Origin: UBA987 sp002292105
Lineage (GTDB): Bacteria > Bacteroidota > Bacteroidia > NS11-12g > UBA9320
Reading direction: 5' to 3'
Length of the DNA: 64,000 nt
Assembly: GCA_943846675.1 (NCBI GenBank)
Contig: OX044357.1
Span: forward strand, 62,001 to 126,000
Shown piece by piece: positions 7,324-16,081 of this stretch (positions are counted from its first letter, which is position 1; the number at the start of each line of letters is the position of its first letter). The notes below the pieces were generated by a model that was not told the DNA's origin, did no database searches, and saw nothing but the letters and a program-made list of their open reading frames with translations. The position numbers and the translations under genes were made by a program.

Positions 7324-10116
7324 ATGTCAGACAAAAAACTGTTCCTTCTGGACGCATACGCCTTAATATTTCGGGCGTATTATGCCTTTATAAAAAACCC
7401 AAGAATTACAAGTTACGGATTAAACACATCGGCCATTTTTGGTTTTACAAACACGCTATTGGATGTCCTACAAAATCAAAAACCGACACACATTGCAGTT
7501 GTCTTTGATCATAAATCTGAAAACATCCGAAAGCAGGATTATCCTTTGTACAAAGCAAACAGAGACGAAACCCCTGAAGACATCAAACTATCCGAACCAT
7601 ATATCCGCAGAGTTATTGATGCTTTTAACATTCCTATTTTAGAAGCAGAAGGGTATGAAGCCGATGACGTTATCGGCACGCTTACTAAAAAAGCAGAAGC
7701 CGCCGGATTTACGACTTATATGATGACTCCTGACAAGGATTTTGGCCAATTGGTAACGGAAAAATCTTTGATGTACAAACCTGCTAGATCAGGAAATAGT
7801 GCAGAAGTTTGGGGCCCCGCTGAAGTTTGCGAAAGGTTTAAACTAGACAACACATTACAAGTAATAGATTATCTAGGTTTAATGGGCGACGCTGTTGACA
7901 ACATTCCAGGAGTGCCTGGCGTAGGACCTAAAACGGCAAGTACGCTGCTTAAGCAATATGGTACCATGGAAAAGCTATACGAAAACACCCATGAATTGAA
8001 AGGTAAGCTTAAAGAAAAAGTAGAAGACAATAAAGAGCAGGCCTTTATGAGTAGAAAACTTGCAACTATTCTACTCGATGCGCCCGTGGATTTTGATGAA
8101 TCGAGTTTGATTACCGAAGAACCCAATAAGGACGCCATCCGAAAAATATTTGATGAGGTGGAGTTTAAAACGCTGTATAAAAGAGTATTGGGCGAATCAC
8201 CTGCATCCATATCAAGTGGCGGTCAGCAATCACTGTTTGGCGATATGCCAACCAGCGGGTCAACTTCTTCTGCTACGAAGGTTGCAAACAAAATTACGGG
8301 TGTCAAAACCATTGAAGATGTAAAACACCAGTACGAGTTGGTTGATACTGATGAAAAGCGAGCGTCTTTGTTAGAAAAACTTCTGAAGCAAAAAACCGTT
8401 TGCTTTGACACAGAAACAACGAGCTTGGATCCTTTACTTGCCAGAATACTTGGATGCGCATTTTCGTTTGAGTTAAACAAAGGATATTATGTAACCTTTC
8501 CTGACGACTTTGAAGAGACAAAAGCTATTCTAGAATTTTTTAATCCGTTTTTCCTAAACAAAGAGATTGAAATGGTGCTTCAAAACGCGAAGTATGATAT
8601 CACAGTGTTGTGGAACTACGACATAGAAGTAGAAGGCAAACTCTTTGATACGATGCTGGCTCATTACTTAATTGAGCCTGATCAGCGCCACAACATGGAT
8701 TATCTTGCTGAAACGTATCTAGGATATAAACCCATATCCATAACGGACTTGATAGGAAAAAAGGGTAAAAACCAGTTGAGTTTTGATACCGTTCCACTAG
8801 ACAAAGCAACGGAATATGCGGTTGAAGATGCAGACATAACATTACAACTGAAAGAAGCCTTTGGGCCAAGTTTGGTGTCAGAAGAGGTTAGATCTGTATT
8901 TGACAGAATAGAAATCCCTCTGATAAAAGTACTTGGACGGATGGAAAGAGAAGGTGTCAATGTGAACACTGAATTCTTGGCCAATTACTCAAGCGAACTA
9001 GAAAAAGAATCAGCAGAAATTGAAAAAACCATTTACGAACAGGCGGGTGTAACATTCAACATTGCCTCACCGAAACAACTTGGTGAAGTCCTTTTTGACC
9101 ACATGAAACTGGACGCCAAGGCCAAAAAAACCAAGACGGGTCAGTATAAAACGGATGAAGCTACACTGACCAAGTTGGCAGATGTGCACGCTTTACCTAA
9201 AATGATTTTGGAATACCGCCACAATCAAAAACTAAAAAGCACGTATGTAGATGCTATTCCACGATTGGTTAATCCAAATACAAATCGGGTGCACACCAAC
9301 TTTGCCCAAGCAGTAGCAGCCACTGGTAGACTTAGTAGTACCAACCCGAACTTGCAGAACATACCTATCCGAACAGATAAAGGACGTGAAATTAGAAAGG
9401 CATTTATTCCAAGAGATGAGAACCACATTTTGGTGGCGGCGGATTATAGCCAAATAGAACTTCGCATTGTTGCCTCAATGAGTGGTGACGAAGCCATGTC
9501 GGAGGCTTTTGTGAATGGATTGGATATTCACACTGCCACAGCAGCGAAAGTATTTGAAGTGGAATTAGAGGACGTGACCAAAGAACAACGCTACAAGGCT
9601 AAGAGTGTAAACTTTGGTTTGATTTACGGACAAGGTGCTAGTGGGCTATCGCAAAACTTAAAGATTAAAAGAAGTGAAGCCCAAGAATTGATCGATGCGT
9701 ATTTCGACCAATTTAGCGGAATCAAAAAGTACATGGACGACACCATAAAAACTTGCCGTGATTATGGATATGTAAAAACATTGATGGGCAGAAAACGTCA
9801 AATACGTGACATCAACTCTCAAAACAGAACGGTAGTTGGTTTTGCAGAGCGAAATGCGGTGAACGCGCCCATTCAAGGCTCGGCCGCAGACATGATTAAA
9901 CTCGCCATGATTAACATTGACGCTGCGCTTCGGCTTCAAGGTTTTAAATCCAAAATGATACTTCAAGTACATGACGAATTGTTGTTTGATGTACACAAGG
10001 ATGAGCTAGATAGCCTAAAGATGCTTATCAAGCCTTTGATGGAACACGCTATGCCGTTAAATGTGCCAACACTTGTTGAAATTGGTGAGGGCCAAACGTG
10101 GTTGGAAGCGCATTAG
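7324..10116 (+). CDS. polA: DNA polymerase I
   Basis: A full-length 930-residue PolA for Okazaki fragment maturation and repair synthesis. The N-terminal 5'-3' exonuclease (about 1-290) has EADDVIGTL, TPDKDFGQLV and the helix-hairpin-helix NIPGVPGVGPKTA. The 3'-5' proofreading domain (about 330-510) keeps its metal ligands: FDTETTSLDP, LQNAKYD and YAVEDADIT, so proofreading is predicted active. The polymerase domain has motif A (AADYSQIELR), the O-helix motif B (KSVNFGLIYGQG) and motif C (QVHDELLF). The ATG at 7324 directly precedes MSDKKLFLLDAYALIFRAYY, the usual N-terminus. It is divergent from pyrC; a TTTG (7285-7288)-N20-TAATTTTC pair could be its promoter. Confidence 0.98.
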   Translation: MSDKKLFLLDAYALIFRAYYAFIKNPRITSYGLNTSAIFGFTNTLLDVLQNQKPTHIAVVFDHKSENIRKQDYPLYKANRDETPEDIKLSEPYIRRVIDAFNIPILEAEGYEADDVIGTLTKKAEAAGFTTYMMTPDKDFGQLVTEKSLMYKPARSGNSAEVWGPAEVCERFKLDNTLQVIDYLGLMGDAVDNIPGVPGVGPKTASTLLKQYGTMEKLYENTHELKGKLKEKVEDNKEQAFMSRKLATILLDAPVDFDESSLITEEPNKDAIRKIFDEVEFKTLYKRVLGESPASISSGGQQSLFGDMPTSGSTSSATKVANKITGVKTIEDVKHQYELVDTDEKRASLLEKLLKQKTVCFDTETTSLDPLLARILGCAFSFELNKGYYVTFPDDFEETKAILEFFNPFFLNKEIEMVLQNAKYDITVLWNYDIEVEGKLFDTMLAHYLIEPDQRHNMDYLAETYLGYKPISITDLIGKKGKNQLSFDTVPLDKATEYAVEDADITLQLKEAFGPSLVSEEVRSVFDRIEIPLIKVLGRMEREGVNVNTEFLANYSSELEKESAEIEKTIYEQAGVTFNIASPKQLGEVLFDHMKLDAKAKKTKTGQYKTDEATLTKLADVHALPKMILEYRHNQKLKSTYVDAIPRLVNPNTNRVHTNFAQAVAATGRLSSTNPNLQNIPIRTDKGREIRKAFIPRDENHILVAADYSQIELRIVASMSGDEAMSEAFVNGLDIHTATAAKVFEVELEDVTKEQRYKAKSVNFGLIYGQGASGLSQNLKIKRSEAQELIDAYFDQFSGIKKYMDDTIKTCRDYGYVKTLMGRKRQIRDINSQNRTVVGFAERNAVNAPIQGSAADMIKLAMINIDAALRLQGFKSKMILQVHDELLFDVHKDELDSLKMLIKPLMEHAMPLNVPTLVEIGEGQTWLEAH

Positions 10117-10125
10117 GGGTGTTTT

Positions 10126-10176
10126 GTAGGATTGAATGTCTGAAGGATTGAGGGATTGTAGGATTGAAGGACTGAA
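10126..10176. repeat. Tandem degenerate GGATTGA repeats
   Basis: About 50 bp after polA hold four near-copies of (A)GGATTG(A) at 10129, 10145, 10153 and 10161, followed by a decayed copy GGACTGA at 10169. Between them are TGT and TGAA spacers. No ORF or hairpin is present. It resembles a short, irregular minisatellite. Confidence 0.6.
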
Positions 10177-10250
10177 TTAATAAAGGAAGGTGGAATGAGT
10201 GATTGGATATGTTACCGTGTTGATTCCATTCTTTATCCTTGGTATTTTTT

Positions 10251-10721
10251 TCAATAACGAATCCCCAACTTCTTATAAATAAAACTCATTAGCCAAGCTG
10301 GTCCGATGAGTAAAAACTGGATGTCTTCTAAGAACGACGGCTTTTTACCTTCTATTTTGTGGCCTATAAATTGAAACACCCAGGCAACCGCAAATATGAC
10401 TAGACTGACAAGCGCTAGCTTCCCATTAGAACCAACAATCTTATAAATTTGGCTGTTACCCCAGAGACAAATCAACCCCCAAAGAATAAAACCCATTGAC
10501 ATAGGTTTGGACAAAACGAAGTAATATATCAAGACGAGAATCATGGCAACGGATCCAACATTAAACCAAATTGTTTTGTCTAGATTTCCAATTGGTATGG
10601 CATAAAAGAAGCCTACAATTGAGAAAAAAATGGCTGGTACACAAATCCAATGAATGGCTTTGTTCGTTTTATTGATATGGCTTTCGCCATAGGTGTCTAA
10701 TAGTTGTTGCAGTGACCTCAT
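10251..10721 (-). CDS. Mpo1-like (DUF962) membrane protein
   Basis: A 156-residue integral membrane protein of the DUF962/Mpo1 (YGL010w) family. Visible are the conserved N-terminal YGESHINKTNKAIHWICVPA, with family His residues, about four hydrophobic segments, and a C-terminal FQFIGHKIEGKKPSFLEDIQFLLIGPAWLM, which carries the second conserved His and the Pro-rich end of this family. Yeast Mpo1 is an Fe(II) dioxygenase acting on 2-hydroxy fatty acids; bacterial members are mostly uncharacterised, so activity here is only possible by homology. It is transcribed in the same direction as, and 34 bp downstream of, nothing obvious: the E1 gene ends at 10756 upstream on the same strand, so cotranscription with E1 is likely. 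Confidence 0.82.
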   Translation of the reverse strand: MRSLQQLLDTYGESHINKTNKAIHWICVPAIFFSIVGFFYAIPIGNLDKTIWFNVGSVAMILVLIYYFVLSKPMSMGFILWGLICLWGNSQIYKIVGSNGKLALVSLVIFAVAWVFQFIGHKIEGKKPSFLEDIQFLLIGPAWLMSFIYKKLGIRY

Positions 10722-10755
10722 ATCAGAATTAAAGACAGGAAATTACAGATATTCT

Positions 10756-12834
10756 CTAATAATCCAACATTTCTCGAAGTAGTGAAGCTACCTTATCGGC
10801 GTTTGGTAACATTACTTTTTCCTGCCCCATGTTCATTGGAACAGCTGGAGTATCTATGCTTCCCATTGTTTGCACAGGTGCATCGAGCGACTCAAAACAG
10901 TTTTTCGAGATTCGTCCAGCGATGGACTCTGCAAACGAGTTGGTTATTGTTTCTTCGGTCAACACAAGCACTTTGCCATGCTTTCTTACTTGTTCGAAAA
11001 TCGCTTCATCGTCGCATGGACTCAGGGTTCTAAGGTCAAGTATTTCAATTTGGTTATCAAATTGTTTGGCTGCTGATTTTGCCCAGTAAACGCCCATTCC
11101 ATAGGTAATAACGGCTATTGACTCTCCATTCTCGACAGCTTCATCAGAGGCATTTTGTGCCACGCGAGCCTTCCCTAAAGGAACCATATAGTCCTCAGAC
11201 GGTTCTGGGGTTTTAGCCTCTTCAGTGCCTGGAACCTTACTCCAATAAATACCCTTATGCTCAAACATAACCACTGGGTTCGGGTCATAAAATGCCGCCT
11301 TCATCAATCCCTTCATATCTGCCGCATTACTTGGATAAACAATCTTTATCCCTTTAATAGGAAGAATACTGCTTTCGTTTGTACCAGAATGATATGGTCC
11401 TCCGCCACCATAGGCGCCGGTTGGAATCCGAATAACACTTTGAACATGAAATTTACCTTGACTCAAATAACCTGACTTACTTAACTCTGTAACAAGTTGA
11501 TTGACCCCTGGCCAGATATAATCGGCAAACTGAATTTCGACAACTGGCTTGCAACCTACAGCACTAAAACCAGCAGTTGACCCAACAATGTATGCTTCTT
11601 GAATAGGCGTGTTGAACACACGGTCTTTACCATATTTTTGAGCCAATGTAGCGGCCTCTCTAAAAACACCACCCAACCGAATGCCCACGTCCTGGCCGTA
11701 AAGCAGAGCTTCGGGATGTTTCTTTAAAATTTCATCCATGGCAAATAATGCCGCGTCAACCATCATAATGGTTTCTGCACCTTCTGGACTTCGCTCTCCG
11801 ACTTCTTCTGTAACAGGCGTAGGCGCCAATACGTGATTTGTTAATTCCGCTTCGTCGGGATCAGGGGCGTTAACTGCCTTCTCAAATTCCTCTGCTATAT
11901 ATGCAATTGCTGTTTCATTGATTTCTTCGAGTTCAGACGTCTCGATACCTAATTTGACAAGCAAATTATAAATTCTTGGGAACGGATCTTCTTCTAGATC
12001 TTCCTCTAAATCATCTCTGTACCATTCACTACGAACCCCACTTGTATGATGCCCTAAAAGTGGCACCTTAGCATGAATGAGCATTGGCGCACGATTTTCA
12101 CGCACCCATGATACTGCCTTGGCCATACCGTCATACGACGAAACAAAATCTGCACCGTCTAGTCGCTGTGTTTTTAGCCCTTTAAATCCTTTGGCAAACT
12201 CATATGCGTCCATTGCGCGCATTTCATCACCACTGGCAGAAATTCCCCAATCATTGTCTTGTACTAGGTATATAATGGGTAGCTGATGTAAAACGGCCAT
12301 TTGCAATGCCTCGCTTACTTCACCCTCAGTCATGGAGCCATCTCCAATTGAACATACAACGATTGGACTTTCAGAATCCAACAAACCTTGCTGTTCTTTA
12401 TATTTAATTCCGTGCGCAATCCCAGTCGTTGGAATCGCTTGCATCCCGGTAGCACTGCTTTGGTGTGCCATTTTAGGCATGTCATCTCTTAACAGAGATG
12501 GATGTGAATAATAGGAACGTCCGCCAGAAAAAGGATCGTCTCCTTTTGCTAACAACTGCAGCATTAATTCATACGGCGTCATGCCGATTCCTAAAAGTAA
12601 GGACTCATCGCGATAGTAAGGCGCAACCCAATCTTCTTTGTGTAGCAAATATGCAGTTGCCAGTTGAATAGCCTCATGACCTTTGGACGTTGAGTGCACA
12701 TATTTTGTAATCGGGCGGTTTTCTTCATAAATGGCTGCCATGGCACGACTCGTACACATGCTTTTATAAGCCTTTTTGATAATTTCTATACCTGCCGCAC
12801 TCCGCTTAATTGATACGTATTTTGCCTGTTTCAT
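10756..12834 (-). CDS. Fused 2-oxoacid dehydrogenase E1 (alpha + beta in one chain)
   Basis: A 692-residue thiamine-diphosphate enzyme in which the E1 alpha (about 1-340) and E1 beta (about 355-692) subunits are one polypeptide. Alpha has the ThDP/Mg motif GDGSMTEGE (about 164-172) closing with QDNDWGIS; beta has LYGQDVG, TPIQEAYIVGSTAGFSAVG, QFADYIWPGVNQ and the C-terminal EETITNSFAESI. Such fused E1s in Bacteroidota are annotated as branched-chain 2-oxoacid or pyruvate dehydrogenase E1; sequence alone does not separate the two. E2 and E3 genes are not in this window. The frame extends to a TTG at 12846, but ATG at 12834 (MKQAKYVSIKR) is preferred. Confidence 0.92.
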   Translation of the reverse strand: MKQAKYVSIKRSAAGIEIIKKAYKSMCTSRAMAAIYEENRPITKYVHSTSKGHEAIQLATAYLLHKEDWVAPYYRDESLLLGIGMTPYELMLQLLAKGDDPFSGGRSYYSHPSLLRDDMPKMAHQSSATGMQAIPTTGIAHGIKYKEQQGLLDSESPIVVCSIGDGSMTEGEVSEALQMAVLHQLPIIYLVQDNDWGISASGDEMRAMDAYEFAKGFKGLKTQRLDGADFVSSYDGMAKAVSWVRENRAPMLIHAKVPLLGHHTSGVRSEWYRDDLEEDLEEDPFPRIYNLLVKLGIETSELEEINETAIAYIAEEFEKAVNAPDPDEAELTNHVLAPTPVTEEVGERSPEGAETIMMVDAALFAMDEILKKHPEALLYGQDVGIRLGGVFREAATLAQKYGKDRVFNTPIQEAYIVGSTAGFSAVGCKPVVEIQFADYIWPGVNQLVTELSKSGYLSQGKFHVQSVIRIPTGAYGGGGPYHSGTNESSILPIKGIKIVYPSNAADMKGLMKAAFYDPNPVVMFEHKGIYWSKVPGTEEAKTPEPSEDYMVPLGKARVAQNASDEAVENGESIAVITYGMGVYWAKSAAKQFDNQIEILDLRTLSPCDDEAIFEQVRKHGKVLVLTEETITNSFAESIAGRISKNCFESLDAPVQTMGSIDTPAVPMNMGQEKVMLPNADKVASLLREMLDY

Positions 12835-12888
12835 TGGGTGCTGCAAGTTTAAGGATTATTTACCTCTTTGGTTGAATCTAGCCATCAT

Positions 12889-12921
12889 AAAAAAAGGCAG
12901 CTTCAAAATGAAGCTGCCTTT
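12889..12921 (-). terminator. Rho-independent terminator after the DUF4476 gene
   Basis: A 12-bp perfect stem (12893-12904 with 12910-12921, AAAGGCAGCTTC/GAAGCTGCCTTT) with a 5-nt loop is followed on the minus strand by a T-run. It separates the DUF4476 gene from the E1 gene. Confidence 0.92.
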
Positions 12922-12945
12922 GCAAGTAAAAGTATAAAAAAGTAA

Positions 12946-13695
12946 TTATCGTCTTCGTCGACGCTGTTGCGGATTCTGATTTATTATAAACCGATCAAGC
13001 GGACGTACACTGTCGTCAAAAGTTAGACTTCGTGGTACTTGTCGGAAATTATATGGATCAGCCACAAAAGCGTATAAGAATTTTGCCAACTGCAGTTTTG
13101 ATTTATCAAATGCGAGCAAGTTCATTAATTGACTTACCTCTGCACTGGTAGGCTGCGCATTGCGAATGAATTGCTTTGCTATGGCCATTTTATTTCTATC
13201 AAATGCCGTACGTCTCATTTGCTGTTTCGTTGACATAAACCTGTTGTAACCGTAGTTACCACTCCGATTACCATATCGAGGGCCCGTTCTTCTGTGGCGA
13301 TCTCTGTACGCCGGACGCTGACGTCTCGGTGGATGCAGGCGTTTAACTTGACTCACCCGTAAATTGTTGTTTTTTGTGAGATGAGCAAAAACGGCCGATC
13401 GAAATGGAATGTTTACTGATCCGTGATACAAAACTTCTCGGCATACTCGACCGCGACCTTGCCCGCGTCCTCGTCTACCAAAAACTTCGACGATTTTAAT
13501 TTGATGGGTCCCTGCATTCAGGTTGTTAATTGCCAATGTCCCTCCCACATCGGTATAACGAATTCCATCTACAACGACGACAAACTGTCCATCGTTAAAC
13601 AAGTTGAGATGAAGCTTTGAGCTCACTCTAGCTTGAGCATCTATTCCGAAGATGCTAAGGGTTAATACTGCTAAAAGAGTAAAAGTAGTTTTCAT
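12946..13695 (-). CDS. Exported DUF4476 protein
   Basis: A 249-residue exported protein with a clear signal peptide (MKTTFTLLAVLTLSIFGIDA, cleavage after QA or so). Residues about 28-120 form a small beta-rich domain, a central Arg/Gly/Tyr-rich linker (about 120-150, many R, G, P, Y) follows, and the final 95 residues match DUF4476 (FDRNKMAIAKQFIRN, LMNLLAFDKSKLQLAKFLY, DPYNFRQV). DUF4476 has no known function; it is common in Bacteroidota. The very basic linker and the RRRRR end suggest contact with an acidic surface, which is inference. A strong Shine-Dalgarno (AGGAGG) precedes the ATG, rare in this phylum. It has its own terminator. Confidence 0.85.
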   Translation of the reverse strand: MKTTFTLLAVLTLSIFGIDAQARVSSKLHLNLFNDGQFVVVVDGIRYTDVGGTLAINNLNAGTHQIKIVEVFGRRGRGQGRGRVCREVLYHGSVNIPFRSAVFAHLTKNNNLRVSQVKRLHPPRRQRPAYRDRHRRTGPRYGNRSGNYGYNRFMSTKQQMRRTAFDRNKMAIAKQFIRNAQPTSAEVSQLMNLLAFDKSKLQLAKFLYAFVADPYNFRQVPRSLTFDDSVRPLDRFIINQNPQQRRRRR

Positions 13696-13700
13696 AATAT

Positions 13701-13707
13701 ACCTCCT
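13701..13707 (-). promoter_or_regulatory. Strong Shine-Dalgarno of the DUF4476 gene
   Basis: AGGAGGT on the minus strand, 5 bases before the ATG at 13695. Most genes in this window have no recognisable Shine-Dalgarno, as expected for Bacteroidota, so this one stands out. Confidence 0.6.
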
Positions 13708-13802
13708 GTTAATTAATAATTACTGGAAGTATTTCAAGTCTCATACCCAAGACTTATGAAATCGTATGTTGCTGATTATATGTAGTTTACAAATTATTAG
13801 AA

Positions 13803-13841
13803 ACAAATAAAATGTCTACACATAAGGACACTTTTATTTGT
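13803..13841 (-). terminator. Hairpin downstream of the S26 peptidase gene
   Basis: A 14-bp stem with one bulge (ACAAATAAAATGTC at 13803-13816 with GACA-C-TTTTATTTGT at 13827-13841) and a 10-nt loop. It is A+T-rich, but its minus-strand 3' arm ends in T-rich sequence and it lies 28 bp after the S26 gene stop, so it is a likely terminator. Confidence 0.55.
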
Positions 13842-13868
13842 AACTAGGTCACTACCTGCTTATTATAA

Positions 13869-14540
13869 TCAATATCCTAGAACAACTCCTTTAATGTCAT
13901 CTTCTGGGACAAAGCTAAAATACCTGCAGTCATAAGAATAATGAGGATTGTCGCCCAAAAAGAACGTTTGTCCAACAGGAATTGTAATTGGTCCAAAATT
14001 ATCACGTGTCCAAGCTCCGTCAGTATCAAAATCAACAAAAACCGGAGGTTCGTTTCTTGGTGCGGTCTGAACATCCTTTTTAGCTTCTACTCCAAATGCC
14101 AAAGCCGTTTTATCCGTAATGTTTATTTGATATAGGTTATCTGCTATTTTGTTGAAATCGGTAATCGGGTTTTTTTTGTTAATGGATATATACGTCTGGT
14201 CATCGACAATAAAACTATGTTGTAACTCAAGCTCGGCATCAAAGTTTTTTCCGTTTAGATAGAATACCGCATTTTTCATTTCTATCTTATCTCCGCCTAA
14301 ACCGCAAAGTCTTTTGATATAAATCTGTTTCTCATTCGGTATTCCTGGAAGTGGTGGATGAAAAGCAGCAAATTGACCAACCTTAGGTTTTTTTAAACTC
14401 GTAGTTATGATATGGCTATTTGTCTCGATGGTTGGTTCGTTAGAGGATGTTGGAATTGTGTAATTCACAACAATCCCAAGCATTTTTGCAATAACCTATA
14501 TGCCGATTATTACCCCTAAAGCGATGGCTATTCTTTTCAT
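13869..14540 (-). pseudogene. Signal peptidase I-like (S26) gene with in-frame TAG in the membrane anchor
   Basis: From ATG 14540 the frame reads MKRIAIALGVIIGI, then TAG, then VIAKMLGIVVNYTIPTSSNE and on without interruption to 13869. The S26 signatures are present: the Ser box as TSSNEPT (Asn where Met usually follows the Ser), the Lys box as IYIKRLCGLGGDKIE, and the C-terminal box GDNPHYSYDCRYFSFVPEDDIKG. A TAAGTTTG -7 box 18 bp upstream of 14540 supports that start, so the TAG cuts the gene at codon 15, inside the only membrane segment. Restart at ATG 14483 would give a 204-residue protein lacking most of the anchor. It could be a recent pseudogene, a sequencing error, or a gene restarted internally. 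Confidence 0.75.
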
Positions 14541-14557
14541 AGTTATTTGTTGAAATT

Positions 14558-14565
14558 CAAACTTA
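14558..14565 (-). promoter_or_regulatory. -7 box of the S26 peptidase gene
   Basis: TAAGTTTG on the minus strand matches TAnnTTTG and lies 18 bp from ATG 14540. No clear -33 TTTG is visible at the usual distance. Confidence 0.4.
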
Positions 14566-14587
14566 AGTAATTTGAGTTATACAGCAT

Positions 14588-14616
14588 TTTGCCTTTACTC
14601 GGTTTACATATCTTTG
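14588..14616 (+). promoter_or_regulatory. cysS promoter, very close to the start codon
   Basis: TTTG (14588-14591), a 17-bp spacer and TATCTTTG (14609-14616) form a near-perfect Bacteroidota promoter. The cysS ATG is at 14621, only 4 bp after the -7 box, so the transcript would start at or within a few bases of the start codon. Confidence 0.75.
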
Positions 14617-14620
14617 CCAC

Positions 14621-16081
14621 ATGCAAACAAAGTTGAAGCTTTACAATTCCAAAAATAGAGCCTTGGAAACATTTAATCCACTGAACCCTCCATTTGTCGG
14701 TTTATATGTTTGCGGACCAACGGTATATAGTGAAGTGCACATAGGAAACGTAAGAACATTCAACTCCTTCGATTTAATTTATCGGTATTTGTTACATCTT
14801 GGTTATAAAGTGCGCTACGTGCGTAACATCACCGATGTTGGACACCTGTTAGACGACACTTCTGAAGATCGTATTTCTAAAAAAGCACGTTTAGAAAATA
14901 TCGAGCCTATGGAAGTTGTTCAGCGCTATACGGTAGATTTCCACCAAACCATGGAACAGTTTAACGCACTTCCACCAAGCATTGAACCTACAGCAACAGG
15001 CCATCTCATTGAACAAATTGAATTGGTACAAACGATAATCGATAAAGGGTTTGGATACGAATCCAACGGGTCGGTGTATTTTGATGTTGCGGCATATAAT
15101 AACCACCACAATTATGGTGAACTGTCTGGCAGAAACGTTGACGACTTGTTATCAAACACACGTGATCTTGATGGTCAGAGTGATAAAAGACATCCGGCCG
15201 ATTTCGCATTATGGAAAAATGCGGAACCCCAACATATTATGAAATGGAATTCGCCTTGGGGAATGGGTTTTCCTGGATGGCACCTAGAATGCTCAGTGAT
15301 GAGTACCAAATATTTAGGTAAACAATTCGACATTCACGGTGGAGGAATGGACTTAAAATTTCCGCATCACGAATGTGAGATTGCTCAAAATAAAGCAGGC
15401 TACGACGAAGAACCTGTGAAATATTGGCTGCATACCAACATGCTTACCTTTAACGGTAAAAAAATGGCTAAAAGTGAAGGCACTGGTGTTACGCCTAGAG
15501 AAATGTTAACCGGTGATCATCCTTTACTTACGCAAGCCTATAGTGCGATGACCATACGCTTTTTTATGCTTCAGGCGCATTACCGCAGCACCCTCGACTT
15601 TAGTAATGATGCACTGCAGGCTGCTGAAAAAGGTTTGAAACGATTGATGGTTGCGCTTAACTCATTGCCAAACCTTCCTGTTTTAGAAAAGTCCACACTG
15701 GATGTTTCTGACATGCATGAAAAGTTATATGCGGCCATGAATGATGACTTTAACTCACCAATTGCTATTGCACATCTATTTGAAGCTGTTAAATGGGTTA
15801 ATCTTATTTCTGACGGGAAAGAGTCTATATCAGAATCGGACAAAGATGCGTTAACCAAATTACTTAATGCCTTTGTTACGGACATACTCGGTTTAAAAAA
15901 TGAATCAGAGAATGATGGTACTGAAAAAATAGATGGATTGGTACAGTTTGCCTTAGAACTAAGACAGCAAGCCAAATTGGATAAAAATTACGCAATGTCT
16001 GACAGTATCCGTGATCGATTAAAAGAGATTGGTTTCGAGATAAAAGATGGCAAAGATGGATCAACTTATACTACATTATGA
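14621..16081 (+). CDS. cysS: Cysteinyl-tRNA synthetase
   Basis: A 486-residue class I aminoacyl-tRNA synthetase charging tRNA-Cys. The HIGH motif appears as HIGN within [19 protein letters not shown] (about 30-48), KMSKS as KMAKS (about 281-285), and the Zn-binding residues are the Cys of YVCGPT, GWHLECS and the HHE of FPHHECE. The tail has the expected helical bundle and ends [19 protein letters not shown]. Length is normal for the family. Its stop overlaps the next gene's start (ATGA), so the M28 peptidase lipoprotein is translationally coupled. The promoter is directly in front of the ATG. Confidence 0.98.
   Translation: MQTKLKLYNSKNRALETFNPLNPPFVGLYVCGPTVYSEVHIGNVRTFNSFDLIYRYLLHLGYKVRYVRNITDVGHLLDDTSEDRISKKARLENIEPMEVVQRYTVDFHQTMEQFNALPPSIEPTATGHLIEQIELVQTIIDKGFGYESNGSVYFDVAAYNNHHNYGELSGRNVDDLLSNTRDLDGQSDKRHPADFALWKNAEPQHIMKWNSPWGMGFPGWHLECSVMSTKYLGKQFDIHGGGMDLKFPHHECEIAQNKAGYDEEPVKYWLHTNMLTFNGKKMAKSEGTGVTPREMLTGDHPLLTQAYSAMTIRFFMLQAHYRSTLDFSNDALQAAEKGLKRLMVALNSLPNLPVLEKSTLDVSDMHEKLYAAMNDDFNSPIAIAHLFEAVKWVNLISDGKESISESDKDALTKLLNAFVTDILGLKNESENDGTEKIDGLVQFALELRQQAKLDKNYAMSDSIRDRLKEIGFEIKDGKDGSTYTTL

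Noticed and set aside
10126..10176. GGATTGA tandem copies as a CRISPR array
   Set aside because: Units are 7 bp with 1-9 bp spacers and no cas genes are present.
13803..13841. The A+T-rich stem as a MITE or mobile element
   Set aside because: It is short, unpaired with direct repeats, and sits where a terminator for the S26 gene is expected.
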